64,000 bases of DNA from Corylus avellana (GCF_901000735.1 NC_081550.1:3554669-3618668); one strand, 5' to 3'. Positions 11,827 to 22,874 are shown, counted from the first letter of the stretch. Program-made: numbers and translations. The notes: generated from the sequence alone by a model not told the origin.

Positions 11827-12345
11827 GGTCCCTAACATCATTTCATCGACCAAGTGAGGTTAGGCCTCATCCATCGAGCAAAGGGCCTCACCACATCATG
11901 CATGTCGTGGAGGCCGTGGAAGCATAAGCAACAGAAGTTCATAGCAGATCTCCAGCCTTATTACGACCTAATATTCAAATAATTCAAATTAAAATTTCTA
12001 TTCAGAATCTTACGCCACAACAAATACACATCCTTTATCATTAAATAATAATAAAATATTATTTTAAATTAAAAGCTATTTTAATAAAAATTAAGAAAGA
12101 AAGAAAAGAAAAAGTAGCAGGGTACGGAACCCACCTATACCATGGGGTGGTTCAGCCACCCCTCTTTTTCTTTTTTCTTTCTTAATTTTTTTATTAAAAT
12201 CTTTTTTATTTAAAATAATATTTTATTATTATTTTTATTAATAGGGTGTATTTTATTTGTGGCCATAGGATTTCTGAAATGAAATCCTAGTCATAAATTA
12301 AATATTCTTCGGTCCATAATGGACTGGAGAGGCTGTTCCGTCTAT
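11482..12345. mobile_element. Foldback MITE (arms 11482-11703 and about 12132-12345) with 10-bp target duplication
   Basis: The left arm begins GGAACAG and the right arm ends CTGTTCC. The arms are inverted copies over about 200 bp (GTCCATAATGGACTGGAGAG versus CTCCAGTCTATTATGGAC). The outer flanks carry the same 10 bases, GTCTATATAG, at 11472-11481 and 12346-12355, which fits a Mutator-type insertion. The two arms should meet at the GGGGTGGTT/AACCACCCC stem. Instead they are separated by about 430 bp that repeats the left flank and left arm in a noisy form. Confidence 0.7.
11706..12131. repeat. Noisy second copy of 11292-11704, possible assembly artefact
   Basis: The first about 60 bases are identical to unit 1. 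A TA run is then expanded to about 60 bp, and after it the copy differs from unit 1 by scattered one- to three-base insertions, deletions and substitutions. That pattern is more like an uncorrected long read patched into the assembly than like normal divergence. Confidence 0.55.
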
Positions 12346-12456
12346 ATAGATATATATAATTAATGCATGGTCCCGAACATTTCACCAACGGTTATATCAG
12401 GTCGCCATCCATCGATATCGGCTGTCCCTACCACGTACAGCATGCTTGTATATATA

Positions 12457-13275
12457 AATTTGACGGGGTTAGGTGGAAACAAATTCAAATATGTGGGCCT
12501 TTCAATGTATGATCAGCAAAATTCTGTATTAGAAGAAGTTGATTGTAATTGGGTTTATGGAAGTGACTGTTAACATGATTTTAAAAATAAAGAATTGAAG
12601 TTGATGCGATACATAAAGTTTTAAAATTTCGAATAAAATATGGGACTTTTTTATTATTTTCTTGTCTTTCTTTATCTAAGATTAAAAAATAAATAATCCG
12701 TTATTAATTAAATTACAATGTAAAGAAAAGATGAAGGATTAGGATCCTCAAATTATGTGATTTAAGATGTTTTTAGGTATCAAAACGCTTGAAAAATGCT
12801 ACCTATTAAAAATGTGACATATTATCGAGGTAACAAAAAAAAAAAAAAAACCTCTTAAAAGGGTTCCTCTTCACTTTTGTAGAGACACTTATTCTTCGTA
12901 AAATTAAAAGACAATTTTTAAGTCAATCTTTTTTACAATGTAAAGAGAAAGAACGTGATGAAAATATACTCAATTTTCAATTGAAATATATCACATTTTT
13001 AATAGATGGTATTTTTCAAGTGTTTTGATACCTAAAAAGTTATAAATCACGTAATTTAAGAATCTACAATTTTAAAAGAATTGTAAGAGATCCTAATCCA
13101 AAGATGAAAACCACTTTTGACACAAACAAGTCGTTTTTGTTGACATCAATAAACAATATTAATTACATTCTAGGTTTTATTTTACTAGCAAGTCACCAAA
13201 ATTATTGGCCCACTATAGGCATAATATATTTTCAGAAAAAAAATATTATTAAAAATCAATTACGCAATAACCAAA
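12457..13275. repeat. Segmental duplication, copy B, carrying a MITE insertion
   Basis: Direct copy of 10087-10575, interrupted at 12736-13099 by a MITE. Outside the MITE the two copies align well with small indels. Confidence 0.85.
12736..13099. mobile_element. 364-bp MITE with about 90-bp inverted repeats and 9-bp target duplication
   Basis: The element begins GGATTAGGATC and ends GATCCTAATCC (perfect 11-bp termini). Imperfect inversion continues inward through blocks such as TTTTTAGGTATCAAAAC / GTTTTGATACCTAAAAA and ATTAAAAATGTGA / TCACATTTTTAAT. It is flanked by AAAGATGAA at 12727-12735 and 13100-13108. The paralogous segment at 10087-10575 has a single uninterrupted target site. Nine-base duplications point to the Mutator superfamily. 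No coding capacity. Confidence 0.9.
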
Positions 13276-13429
13276 AATAAAAGTTTTGATAAAAATGACA
13301 TATAACAATGAAAATATCATACAACAATTTCAAAATGTGAAAAGTCATCCATGACGACAACGTACATTAATATTTATGTTTTAAACAAAAATTAAATTTT
13401 ATTGAATTATTTCTTTATTCTACTAAGGA

Positions 13430-13932
13430 AAATTTTTATTTTGGACTCCTTAATTACTATCCATTTTGAGTTTTGACATGCCTCTAAACTTCAAAACCTC
13501 TCAATTTGAATACTTGAACTTTCAATTGCAGTCAATTTAAATCTCCCTATCAATTTTTGCCATTAAAACCTTGAAAAAAGACAAAATTACCCTTCAATTT
13601 TCTTTTGATTAAAAAAGAAAAAATTGAAAAGAAAAAAAAGGGTCATAAGGTTGCCCAACCGTGGGTCACCTTGTGATTTTTTTCTTTTTTATATATAATA
13701 TTTAAAAAAAAAAAAAAAAGAATTTAACTTGAAATTAAGGATAAATTTAAAATTTTATAAAAATGTAAGGGGTATAAATGTTATTGTCTACCTTTTAACG
13801 TTTAAAAACTAACAGATGGATTCAAAATGATAGAAATTGAAAGTTTAAAAGTCCAAAGTGAGAAGTTTTGAAGTTAATTTGAGGGAAGTATGTCAAAAAT
13901 AATGATAATTCAAGAATCAAAAATAAAATTTA
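13430..13932. mobile_element. Diverged MITE with about 110-bp inverted repeats
   Basis: The left arm (TTTTGACATGCC, AAACTTCAAAACCTCTCAAT, GAACTTTCAATTGC) is mirrored by the right arm (GAAATTGAAAGTTTAAAAGT, GAGAAGTTTTGAAGTTAATT, GGCATGTC-like text). The same phrasing, better preserved, forms the element at 49513-49891, so both belong to one family. Confidence 0.65.
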
Positions 13933-14285
13933 CTTTCCTATTAATTATATTCCTGGGATAAATGCATTTTTTGTCCCTATAATTTAAAGTTTTGAGTTTT
14001 GACCAATAGTTTTTTTAATCTTAAATAAACAATTCCAATAAATGGTTGAAGTACTATGTCAACCGAAAGTCGTACTCCTCCACTGGGGTTAGGTGAGTGT
14101 CCTTTTTTCTTCCACCTTTAAATCTTTGCATAATACCAAATGGTTGAAGTTATATATATCTCTGTTCGGAAGCATACTGTTTATTTATTTTTCCTAATAT
14201 ATATAAGCAAACAGATAAGTTTTGTCCAGGGATTCTGTACACATATATAGTAGTTGGATGGGAGTGTCTCTGATAGACTGATAGG
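13933..14285. other. Distal promoter/spacer upstream of the CYP75A gene
   Basis: AT-rich spacer without a gene. It lies between the diverged MITE and the proximal F3'5'H promoter. Confidence 0.4.
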
Positions 14286-14330
14286 CACGTGAAAATATGT
14301 TACCTACCCACATCACCGGCCTGCTATAAA
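14286..14330 (+). promoter_or_regulatory. Proximal promoter of the F3'5'H gene: G-box, AC/MYB element, TATA box
   Basis: CACGTG (G-box) at 14286-14291, ACCTACC (AC element, bound by R2R3-MYB factors of the phenylpropanoid/flavonoid pathway) at 14302-14308, and CTATAAAT (TATA box) at 14324-14331, about 75 bp before the ATG. A bHLH/bZIP site next to an AC element just above the TATA box is the usual layout of flavonoid genes under MYB-bHLH control. Function is inferred from the motifs. Confidence 0.6.
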
Positions 14331-14400
14331 TTTCACACTCTTGATCAACACTTTATGTTCGAGCCAATTAAAGCTTTCAATATTTGTGATCACATGCACC

Positions 14401-17400
14401 ATGGCCCCCCTAGTAGACATATTTCTTCTTCGGGAGCTTGCTACAGCCATTATCCTCTTCTTCATCACCCGCTTTTCCGTTCGTTCACTCCTCCGAAATT
14501 CTAATCGGAAACTTCCACCGGGCCCTAAAGGGTGGCCGGTTATAGGTGCCCTTCCACTTCTAGGATCCATGCCTCATGTCACATTGGCTAACATGGCCAA
14601 AAAATATGGACCCGTCATGTACCTGAAAATGGGCACGTGTAACATGGTTGTCGCCTCTACACCGGATGCCGCACGAGCGTTTCTCAAAACCCTAGACATA
14701 AATTTCTCCAACCGTCCGCCAAATGCCGGCGCAACCCATTTAGCATATGATGCTCAGGACATGGTGTTTGCTGATTACGGGCAAAGGTGGAAGTTGCTTA
14801 GAAAGTTAAGCAACCTACACATGCTCGGAGGGAAAGCTCTTGACGACTGGGCTCAGGTCTGTTAAATCACTATTTATTTTAGAATTTGAATTCGAGACTT
14901 TACTCTTATATCAGATTAAAACTTAAAATTTTACTCATTTAATTTATATTCTAACAGGTTCGAACAGTAGAGCTAGGCCACATGCTTAGAGCGATGAAAG
15001 AGTCGAGCAAGCAAGGGGAGGCGGTGGTAGTGCCGGAGATGTTGACTTATGCGATGGCGAACATGATCGGGCAAGTGATACTCAGCCGCCGAGTGTTCGT
15101 GACAAAGGGGGAGGAGTCTAACGAGTTTAAGGACATGGTGGTGGAGCTGATGACGTCGGCTGGGTTCTTCAACATCGGCGATTTCATTCCTTCGATTGCG
15201 TGGATGGACTTGCAAGGGATTGAGGGTGGAATGAAGCGGCTGCATAAACGGTTCGACGCGTTGCTGACGAAGATGATAGAGGAGCACACGGCTTCCGCTC
15301 ATGAGCGCAAGGGGAAGCCGGATTTCTTAGACGTTGTCATGGCTAACCGAGAAAACTCCGCCGGCGAGAGGCTTACTCTGACCAACATTAAGGCCCTTCT
15401 GTTGGTAAGACCTTCATTTTAGTCATCTTTTTCAACGTACTATTATTCTTTTTTTTTTTTTTTTTTTTTTTTTTAATCTTGATAGACATGATTAGATTGA
15501 AAACTAGGCTTGCAGGACAGCAGGGTAGACTAGACACCTGAAAGGCGGAAATTAATTGCAATCACTTGAAAGGATAATATTCTATTTCGAAGTACAGGAG
15601 GACAACCGCTTCACCATCCACTTGTTAAAATTTTTGTCTTTTGTTATTTTTTTAATAAAAATATTAACAAATAATTCAAATACAAAATAATTTTAGAAGT
15701 ACAAAAAAAAAAAAAAAAAATTATATTTATATCACATCATAACTTTTTTTTTTTTAATTAATAAGGAACAATTCTTTAACAAATTACATTAATAAACACA
15801 ATTTACTTTTTTTTTTTTTTTTTTTTTGGTGGATTTGGATCTCCTATTATTTACTGTCCGAAAATGAGAGAGTAGAAATAGTAATAAGTATACTGGAGGT
15901 GTATTTTTGGAATAATTTTATAAGGCCTACTTGTGTCCTACTAAAAATGATGTGGCTATTAAAATTACAATTGAGTTTGTGATTGATCATTATTGAGTTT
16001 TGATCCAAGAGTGATTTTAATAGCCACCCCATTCTTAGTAGGACACAAGTTACTCATATTTTTAGAATAATTTTAAGAGGTTTACTTGTGTTCTACTAAG
16101 AGTGGTGTGGCTATTAAAATTAATATTAGGCTTGTGATTTATTATTATTGAGTTTTGATCCAATAGTGATTTTAATAGTTACCTCGTTCTTAATAAGACA
16201 CAAATGAGTCATTTAGAATTATTTGTATTTTTATCATCTTAAAAAAATAAAAAGACAAAATATCTCTCAAATATAACTAATTAAAAAAGATTATGTTACG
16301 ACTTGACTGAGAAGGAGAGCACCTATTATTTATGAGCCGTGATTTAGCACGCCGTGAAGGAAATTTTTTTTTTTAATATTTTAATACCAAAAAAAATAGA
16401 AAAAAAAAGTTGCACTTCCCAGTATTTACTGGCCCTTTTGGTTTGGTGCAGCCGTGCAATACATGTTAAGTGGGTTGTTCAATATTTAATTAATACTTTA
16501 TAATGAACGATCTAAATCGGGACAACAAATACCATAAAGAAAAGGACGGTTTGGACGATGGTTGGGGCTTGGCAACTCCTAAAGGGCTGTTTGGCTCCTC
16601 GGCTGGATTTAATTAATGGCCAAACCACTCCCTAAGCCCCAACCAAAAGGTGATTTAACCACTCCTCAATAAAATTTTTAGGGTAATTGAACCACCTCAT
16701 TGGGTAGCTGGATCGCTCCAAAAACTCCAAGCTAGCCTTTCTTTATCTTTTTTTTTTTTGTGATGTATTGTTTATGTGCCATTTATTTTAAAGGAACCCC
16801 TCAAATAAAATGTATTATACTATAAACTAATTACATCCTTATTTTTTCGTGCTTTTTGATCGAAGAACTTATTTACCGCCGGCACCGATACATCATCGAG
16901 CATAATTGAATGGGCACTTGCGGAGATGTTAAACAACCCAAGCATCCTCAAGCGGGCTCACGAGGAGATGGATCAAGTGATCGGCAGGAGCCGCCGCCTG
17001 GAGGAAACAGACATACAAAAGCTCCCATATCTCCAAGCCATCTGCAAAGAAACCATGCGAAAGCACCCCTCCACGCCGCTAAATCTCCCGAGGGTCTCAA
17101 CCACAGCATGCGAAGTGGACGGCTACTACATTCCCAAGAACACAAGGCTGAGTGTGAACATATGGGCAATCGGGCGCGACCCCGACGTGTGGGAGAAGCC
17201 GCTGGATTTCACGCCAGAGAGATTTTTGAGTGGGAGAAACGCAAAGATTGATCCCAGAGGAAATGATTTCGAGTTGATTCCTTTTGGGGCCGGGAGGAGG
17301 ATTTGTGCAGGAACGAGGATGGGGATTTTGCTGGTTGAGTACATTCTTGGCACTTTGGTGCACTCTTTCGACTGGAAATTGCCAAATGGTGTTGAGCTAA

Positions 17401-17495
17401 ACATGGACGAGAGCTTTGGGCTGGCGCTGCAAAAATCGGTGCCCCTTGCAGCAATAGTTAGCCCACGGCTATCTTCAACTGCATATGTTTCTTAA
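14401..17495 (+). CDS. F3'5'H: Flavonoid 3',5'-hydroxylase, cytochrome P450 CYP75A
   Basis: Three exons, 14401-14856, 14958-15404 and 16866-17495, all joins in phase 0, encode 510 residues, the usual size of F3'5'H. The enzyme is an ER-anchored P450 that hydroxylates the B-ring of flavanones, dihydroflavonols and flavones at 3' and 5', giving delphinidin-type pigments and gallocatechin-type tannins. Visible motifs: an N-terminal membrane anchor, the hinge [10 protein letters not shown]-helix AGTDTS (306-311), ExxR (E363-R366), PERF (418-421) and the haem loop [10 protein letters not shown] with Cys448. The SRS6 segment ESFGLALQK has Ala at 488, where F3'H enzymes have Thr; Ala or Ser there marks F3'5'H. 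The start at 14401 gives the expected [11 protein letters not shown]-terminus; an upstream in-frame ATG at 14341 lies after the TATA box but would add an atypical leader. Intron 2 (1461 bp) carries MITEs. The gene appears functional. Confidence 0.95.
15908..16225. mobile_element. Two adjacent hairpin MITEs in F3'5'H intron 2
   Basis: Two related hairpins of about 155 bp, at about 15908-16065 and 16069-16225, share CTACTTGTGTYCTACTAA / TTAGTAGGACACAAGT arms and a GTGGCTATTAAAATTA / TGATTTTAATAGCCAC inner pair. A third, more diverged member lies at 21165-21345. No coding capacity. Confidence 0.7.
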
Positions 17496-17687
17496 TTAAG
17501 CTAAATTATGGAGTTATATCATCCTAAGCATTGGCTTAGGATTCCCCCTAATTAGGTTTGCTTAATTAATAAGTTGGTATAGCTAGCTATCTCTATCTAA
17601 TGCATTTATGATATTCTCCTTTCGAAATTAAGTGATGTTTCCCTCTATGTTTATCCTATTGTCAATAAAGTAATTATGAATGTATGA

Positions 17688-17738
<51 letters not shown>

Positions 17739-17829
17739 AGTTATTCGGTATTAAGAAATATTAATGTTTGACAGTTTGAGTAATGAAATATATATATATA
17801 TATATATCTCTTCTAATCTCTGAAACCAA

Positions 17830-17861
<32 letters not shown>

Positions 17862-17870
17862 TACCTGAAA
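17496..17870 (+). other. 3' UTR of the F3'5'H gene with microsatellites
   Basis: Non-coding sequence after the stop. AATAAA at about 17664 (GTCAATAAAGTAATT) is the best polyadenylation signal. It is followed by (TC)n at about 17692-17718, (TA)n at about 17719-17738 and 17789-17808, and (TC)n at about 17830-17856. Confidence 0.6.
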
Positions 17871-17939
17871 AATACAAAAAAATTACATATAAGATTTGAG
17901 TAATTTTTTTTTTTTTTTCTCATTTGGGTTAAGCATTTG

Positions 17940-18340
17940 TGTAGATCCATTGGAAAAAAACTGAATCTGGAAGAGATTTGGGTTCGATGATCTGTAGATC
18001 ACTTTGGTTATTGGATATATTTTAAACAAAAGTGTTATCATTAATTCCTCAGTACTTAATAAGGATTTGGTTGTTTTGATCCCATGCATGCATTCTCGTA
18101 ATTTCCAAACTTGCATACATTCGACAAGAATATATGTTAATGACTTTTCCTGTAAAATTGCTCTTATAATACATTAATTAATTAATTAACTAATCCTCGT
18201 TGTCTTTCCCAATGGAGTTTTTTCTTAAACTAATTATGCTATTTTAAAAAGATGTCTTCAATTCTTTGTTTGATTCTTTTAAACGATCGATCCACCCAGG
18301 ACCTTCAGTTGCACAACTACAAGTCAATTGTAGGAGCATG

Positions 18341-18385
<45 letters not shown>

Positions 18386-18570
18386 CATGGTGCATACTGC
18401 ATTACACAAATTTATGTACGTGGCCGACCGTGATTTCTTTTCTTTTTTTTAAAAAAAAAATTTATTATAAAAAATGATTGCCAATGTCTCACCTCGTCGA
18501 TCGGTCCAAGAGGATCCATCCTACGTATACGTGTCAATTCTTTAGGATTTAACTGGGATCTTATTAGCTA
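17940..18570. repeat. Downstream flank of F3'5'H, duplicated at 21940-22450
   Basis: Blocks such as TTTTTTCTTAAACTAATTAT and CTTTTAAACGATCGA recur in the same order and orientation at 22160-22300. The segment holds a (TA)n run at about 18344-18382. No gene. Confidence 0.75.
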
Positions 18571-18574
18571 CTAG

Positions 18575-19765
18575 CATGTAACCCGCACTATGTGCGGGAT
18601 TCTTCATTATAATTTAATTTCAAAACTTAAATGCATCACATCTTACTTTTCATTATAAGTTAAAATATGTGTGTGAAAATACATACTAAAGGTTATACAC
18701 CAGTAAATTACTGTACTGAACATGTATTTTTTTTTTTTGAAATGTACCAAACATCTACTTAATGAAAAGTATAAAAGAAAAAATAAAAATGGTAAGAAGG
18801 ACACTTGAATTCTGATGATCAAAATATTAATAGAAAATTAGTAGGAAACTCTGATATTGTTGATGTGATACTTATTATATTGTAATATAAATAAAACCCA
18901 TAAAGTTCTAATTATTTCAGAAAAAATACAGAGTAAAATAAATAAACTCTTCTCTCTTCTTTTTAATACAAAATAAAACACACATTTCACTCAATATTTA
19001 ATGCAGTCAAATAAATTTCTTTCCACACTTCCAAAAAATGCTAGAAAATTCGAGTAAATCACAATAAAAAAAAAAAATCTAATAAAATATTCAAATGAAT
19101 TAAAACATAAAATCTTATTGGTGTGATACCTATTATATTTCAATACAATGAAACTTTCTAGAGAAACAAACATAAAAATAATTAATTTGCAGTCGTGAAG
19201 AATTTATACATAGATACACAAAGATAAATCCAAAAATGATATGATTAGCATTCTACAAAAATGAAGAAGAAGTATCTATGTATCTATTTATACATAGATC
19301 CCCTAGCATATAACTCGCGCTATATGTAGGGTTCTTGATTATATTTAATTTTAAAACTTAAACGCATCTTCATTTTTTTATTATTATTATTAATTACAAG
19401 CTAAAATAGTCATGTTAAAAAAATCAATCATCAGTACTCTTTGAATAAAAAGACATGCTAAATGTTATATTTAAATACAAATAAAATTCACATAATTCTG
19501 AATATTTGAGAAAAAAAAAATTATACATACAAAATAAAACGAAATCTTTCAATCAAGATTTAATGCAATCAAATAAATCATCTATCTTATTTCATTGAAA
19601 ATAAAACCTATATAATTCCTAATATTAAGAAAAAAATAAGCAAAACAATATTGCTTTCAAAAGTAGAGGAAAAAAAAAAAACTTAAAAATATGCTTGAAA
19701 ATCGGAGTAAATTACAAAAAAAAAAAAATCCATAAACATTCAAATGAATTAAAACATAAGACCTT
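18575..19765. repeat. Two copies of an AT-rich repeat starting with an ACCCGC palindrome-like block
   Basis: TAGCATGTAACCCGCACTAT at about 18576 and TAGCATATAACTCGCGCTAT at about 19305 each start a similar run of text (GGGWTTCTTSATTATA, ACTTAAAYGCATC). The motif TGATACYTATTATATT also recurs inside. No gene. Confidence 0.6.
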
Positions 19766-19785
19766 NNNNNNNNNNNNNNNNNNNN
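19766..19785. other. Assembly gap (20 N)
   Basis: Twenty undetermined bases. The true size of the gap is unknown. The sequence just right of it (about 19825-19880) reappears at 24138-24195, so a repeat may have caused the break. Confidence 0.99.
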
Positions 19786-20564
19786 ACAATTCTTTTCAAA
19801 GATGCCAATCAAGTGATATTCTAGTTTTTTGTACTTATATTCTTCATTAATACTGGCTGCTTCCATACATTGCCTGTCATTATATATATATATATATATA
19901 TAAAACATGTGAGTTCATTTTATGTGGCTCGTACGTAGTCTTCTTTTATTTGGTCAGAAAATTGAAATTGTAGGTCACAAGTGAAGCCCAAGAAACAAAT
20001 GCATATCCAAAATGTCAACAAAATAAAAATAAAAATAAATAAAACCCGAAAAAATTAAATATTAAAAAAAAAATAAGGCCAAGTTGCCCATTTTTTGGCC
20101 CAATCAATTGGTTCTTGTGGTCTTGTTTGATGACCTAGACCCATCTAAGGCTCATTTGTTGACCATACCTATGGGCTATTTGTTGGCCCATTTATGTTTG
20201 GCCTTTGTGGTATTGTTTAAAAATTTAGGCTTATTTAAGGCTCATAGTTGACCTCATTTCATACCTTTAATGGCCCAAGATTTTTGGCCTATTTTTGTTA
20301 AAGGCCCATCTTCGATCACCATTGTCAACTGTTGCCATCTCTAGCCAAAAAAACAAAAGAAGAAAAATCGAACTCAACCTTCCAGAATCTTCCACCTTGA
20401 GTTTGAGAGGGAATGTTAAAATATATTGTGATACAAATTTAATAGTAGATTCATCAATTCATTATGGAGATTGTTGAAAAAAAATGAAGTCTATCATTTC
20501 TCTTTATATTATGGGTTTTTATTTCAACACTTAATGTAATTGATTATAATCAACATACAAATAG
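19786..20564. other. Gene-free repeat-derived spacer
   Basis: Contains the repeat TTTTTTGTACTTATATTCTT (second copy at about 24145), a TA run near 19885-19902, and from about 20085 to 20310 a degenerate stretch rich in TGGCCCATTT and TTGACC phrases. No coding evidence. Confidence 0.45.
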
Positions 20565-20670
20565 GAGTAACTCAATCAGCTGTGGACCACGCCTAATGAA
20601 GCGGAGGTCACTAGTTCGAATCCCCTCTCCCCTTTCCCTTGTGTGAACATGTAAAAAAAAAAAAAAAATG
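20565..20670 (+). mobile_element. tRNA-related SINE-like element
   Basis: A tRNA-like head has an A-box-like GTAACTCAATCAGCTG at about 20567-20582 and a good B-box AGTTCGAATCC at 20613-20623. It ends in an A-tail at about 20653-20668. It lacks a full cloverleaf, so it is more likely a SINE than a tRNA gene. Confidence 0.55.
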
Positions 20671-20764
20671 CAGTGTGGACGTAAGTCATAAATTGAATCA
20701 TGTAAAATTCTATATCCTTATTTTTATTATTCCACTATTTACTTTAATTTCCATTGCATTATCT

Positions 20765-21060
20765 TGTTCTTTCAAAGAGGAGCTCCTCCAGAAAAAATGA
20801 ACCGCCTAATATTAGCCCGAGCAGGAAGAAGATTCCACACAACCTTCCAAAGAAGGAGTTTCGATCTGAATTTTAAGACCCCGAAGGGAATTCCAAGCTT
20901 CCTCAGTAAGAGGAGAAGTTCTGCCACCCAAAGATCTAGAGGAAGACAATTCACATGTTTTTTTTTGAGAAGCATTTTTTTGAGGACCTCTACACGAAGA
21001 CAATTCACTGAGAAAGACAATTCCTCACTGAGAAGCACATGTTTTGTTTTTTTTTTTTTT
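20765..21060 (-). pseudogene. LINE reverse-transcriptase zinc-binding region relic
   Basis: The minus strand encodes LLLWKVVWNLLPARANIRRF, the start of the zf-RVT region of plant LINE ORF2 (Trp-Lys-x-x-W plus LP-x-[KR]). The fragment is short, frameshifted and bounded by poly-T/A tracts. Confidence 0.5.
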
Positions 21061-21164
21061 TTTTTTACACATATCACTTTATTCGATGAGTTTATATGAA
21101 TTAGTTATAAAACAATTTGTAGCTAATTCCTGTCCCTTAGTATGGGGTGTGATGTGATAGAGTA

Positions 21165-21345
21165 ATACTACAAGTCTCACTTGTGTCAGTACTCTTGTGT
21201 TCTTCTAAGGATGATGTGACTCTTAAAATCATCATTGGCATTGTAATTGATCACTATTTTATTTTGATCAAATGATGATTTTAGAAGTCACCTAATTTTT
21301 TGAGGAATATAAAAATGATACAAAAGTGACTTATAGAATTACTAG
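21165..21345. mobile_element. Hairpin MITE, same family as those in F3'5'H intron 2
   Basis: AGTAATACTACAAGTCTCAC at the left is mirrored by GTGACTTATAGAATTACT at the right. The inner pair GTGACTCTTAAAATCATC / GATGATTTTAGAAGTCAC also pairs. Similar hairpins lie at 15908-16225. Confidence 0.65.
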
Positions 21346-21454
21346 TGCGAGGGGGTGAGATGTAGATATAGTGTTATACTTTTCTAAAAAATAAAAATAA
21401 AAATAAAAATAATTCTAAAAGTTGATATGCACTGCCAAATCATTTCTCAACATA

Positions 21455-21692
21455 ATTAATACTCATTTCTCAAAGTGCTTCATAATTAACTTTATTGACA
21501 ATAGGATTAAACATAGAGGAAACATCACTTTCAAAAGGAAAATCATAAGAACTCAAAAAAAAAAAAAAAAAAAATCATAAAGGCAGTAGATAAAAGACTT
21601 ATTAATTAAGTAGACCTAATCAGTCTATAATATTTAAGCTTAATAATTAATTAAGCATATGCACTCAAAGATAGCCGTGGGGTAATTGAATT
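21455..21692 (-). pseudogene. Inverted relic of the F3'5'H 3' end (last codons plus 3' UTR)
   Basis: Reverse complement of this segment reads CCACGGCTATCTTTGAGTGC, matching the end of the F3'5'H coding sequence (17461-17495, residues [10 protein letters not shown]). It is followed by a shortened 3' UTR including GTGATGTTTCC, CTCTATGTTTAATCC and TATTGTCAATAAAG, the same polyadenylation region as the live gene. Only the last few codons remain. The relic faces the opposite way to the intact gene, and the paired downstream flank (21940-22450) is in direct orientation, so the copy was rearranged after duplication. Confidence 0.8.
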
Positions 21693-21939
21693 TCAACCCC
21701 GACTCTACAGTTTACCATTCGATTCATTGAATATTCCAAAAAAATTACCCAATAGGTTATTGTTTATTATTATTATTGGAAGCCATTGCTTTAATAAATG
21801 ATAAAAATCATTCTTTCAATCATCTCTGTATAGTGAATGAGTGAATCTACCATTAAATTTTTGTGAAACTTACATGAGTCTACAAATCCAATTATAGATC
21901 CATTAGATTTGTAAAAAGAGATAGTTAAGAGAATGATTT

Positions 21940-22450
21940 ATAACATGACTAACGTGAACGACTATTTGAATTCTATAGACTTTGGTTATTATGGCTATTG
22001 GTTAAACATAAAGTGTTATCATTCCTCAATTAATTTTAAGAAGGATTTGGCTGTTATCCCATTCTCATAATTTTCAAACTTCCATACCCATTAGCATATA
22101 TACATATACTTTCGACAAAGCTCTTATAAGTTTCAAAAACTACATTGACTAATTATCCTTGTTCTCTTTCCCATTAGGGTTTAGTTTTTCTTAAACTAAT
22201 TATTACGCTATTTATAATTAAAAAAAGATATCTTCTTTATTTGACTCTTTTAAACGATCGAGGACCTTCGGTTGCGATCAACTAGAAGTTGATTAGGTGC
22301 ATGCATGCATGCTGCCTAACACAAATATTTATGGCCGACCATGATTTCTTTTTTAATTATAAAAAATGATCACAATGTCTCACTTCGATTGTCGGTCTTA
22401 GGATATTCCATCTTTAGTAATCTGCAATTTTTAAGGATTAATTAACTGGG
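21940..22450. repeat. Direct copy of the F3'5'H downstream flank
   Basis: Matches about 17950-18570 in order and orientation, with shared blocks CTTAAACTAATTAT, CTTTTAAACGATCGA, GGACCTTCRGTTGC and GGCCGACC. No gene. Confidence 0.75.
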
Positions 22451-22480
22451 GACCTTACATATTGGTATTTGGTAATGGGA

Positions 22481-22511
<31 letters not shown>

Positions 22512-22874
22512 TTATAATTGAATAAGGAAAAGGATTGGTAATGGGAACTTGTTTGAATATATATATATATACATATATATATATTGTTAGGTGGATTCTT
22601 AAGGCCCTAGTGCTTTTTCAATTAATTTTTCCTTTGCTTTATTTTAATTAATTTAGTTTTGTTAAAATTTAATCACTCCATCACTCCACTCTTAGTGGAA
22701 AACAAAAACCGAAGCATTTTATTTTATTTTAATTTTTTTGCACAATAATAGAAATTTTACTTTAGTGTCTACAATTCCCTGATGATCAACCTCAGTCTTA
22801 TCGATAATTTATTACTTGCGACAGCCTGTACTTGTGATTTGCAATCTTTTTGACGCGACAAGCTTTTGACCTCG
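22451..22874. other. Gene-free spacer with simple repeats
   Basis: (TTA)n at about 22487-22511 and a broken (TA)n run at about 22558-22584. Nothing else supported. Confidence 0.4.

Noticed and set aside
14313..14570. Minus-strand frame of 85 codons opposite F3'5'H exon 1
   Set aside because: It is the shadow of a real coding exon; it has no similarity or splice context of its own.
16910..17251. Plus-strand frame of 113 codons within F3'5'H exon 3
   Set aside because: Overlaps the P450 frame containing the ExxR and PERF motifs; it is an out-of-frame shadow.
20565..20670. Functional tRNA gene
   Set aside because: A- and B-box-like sequences and an A-tail are present but the arms do not form a cloverleaf; a SINE fits better.
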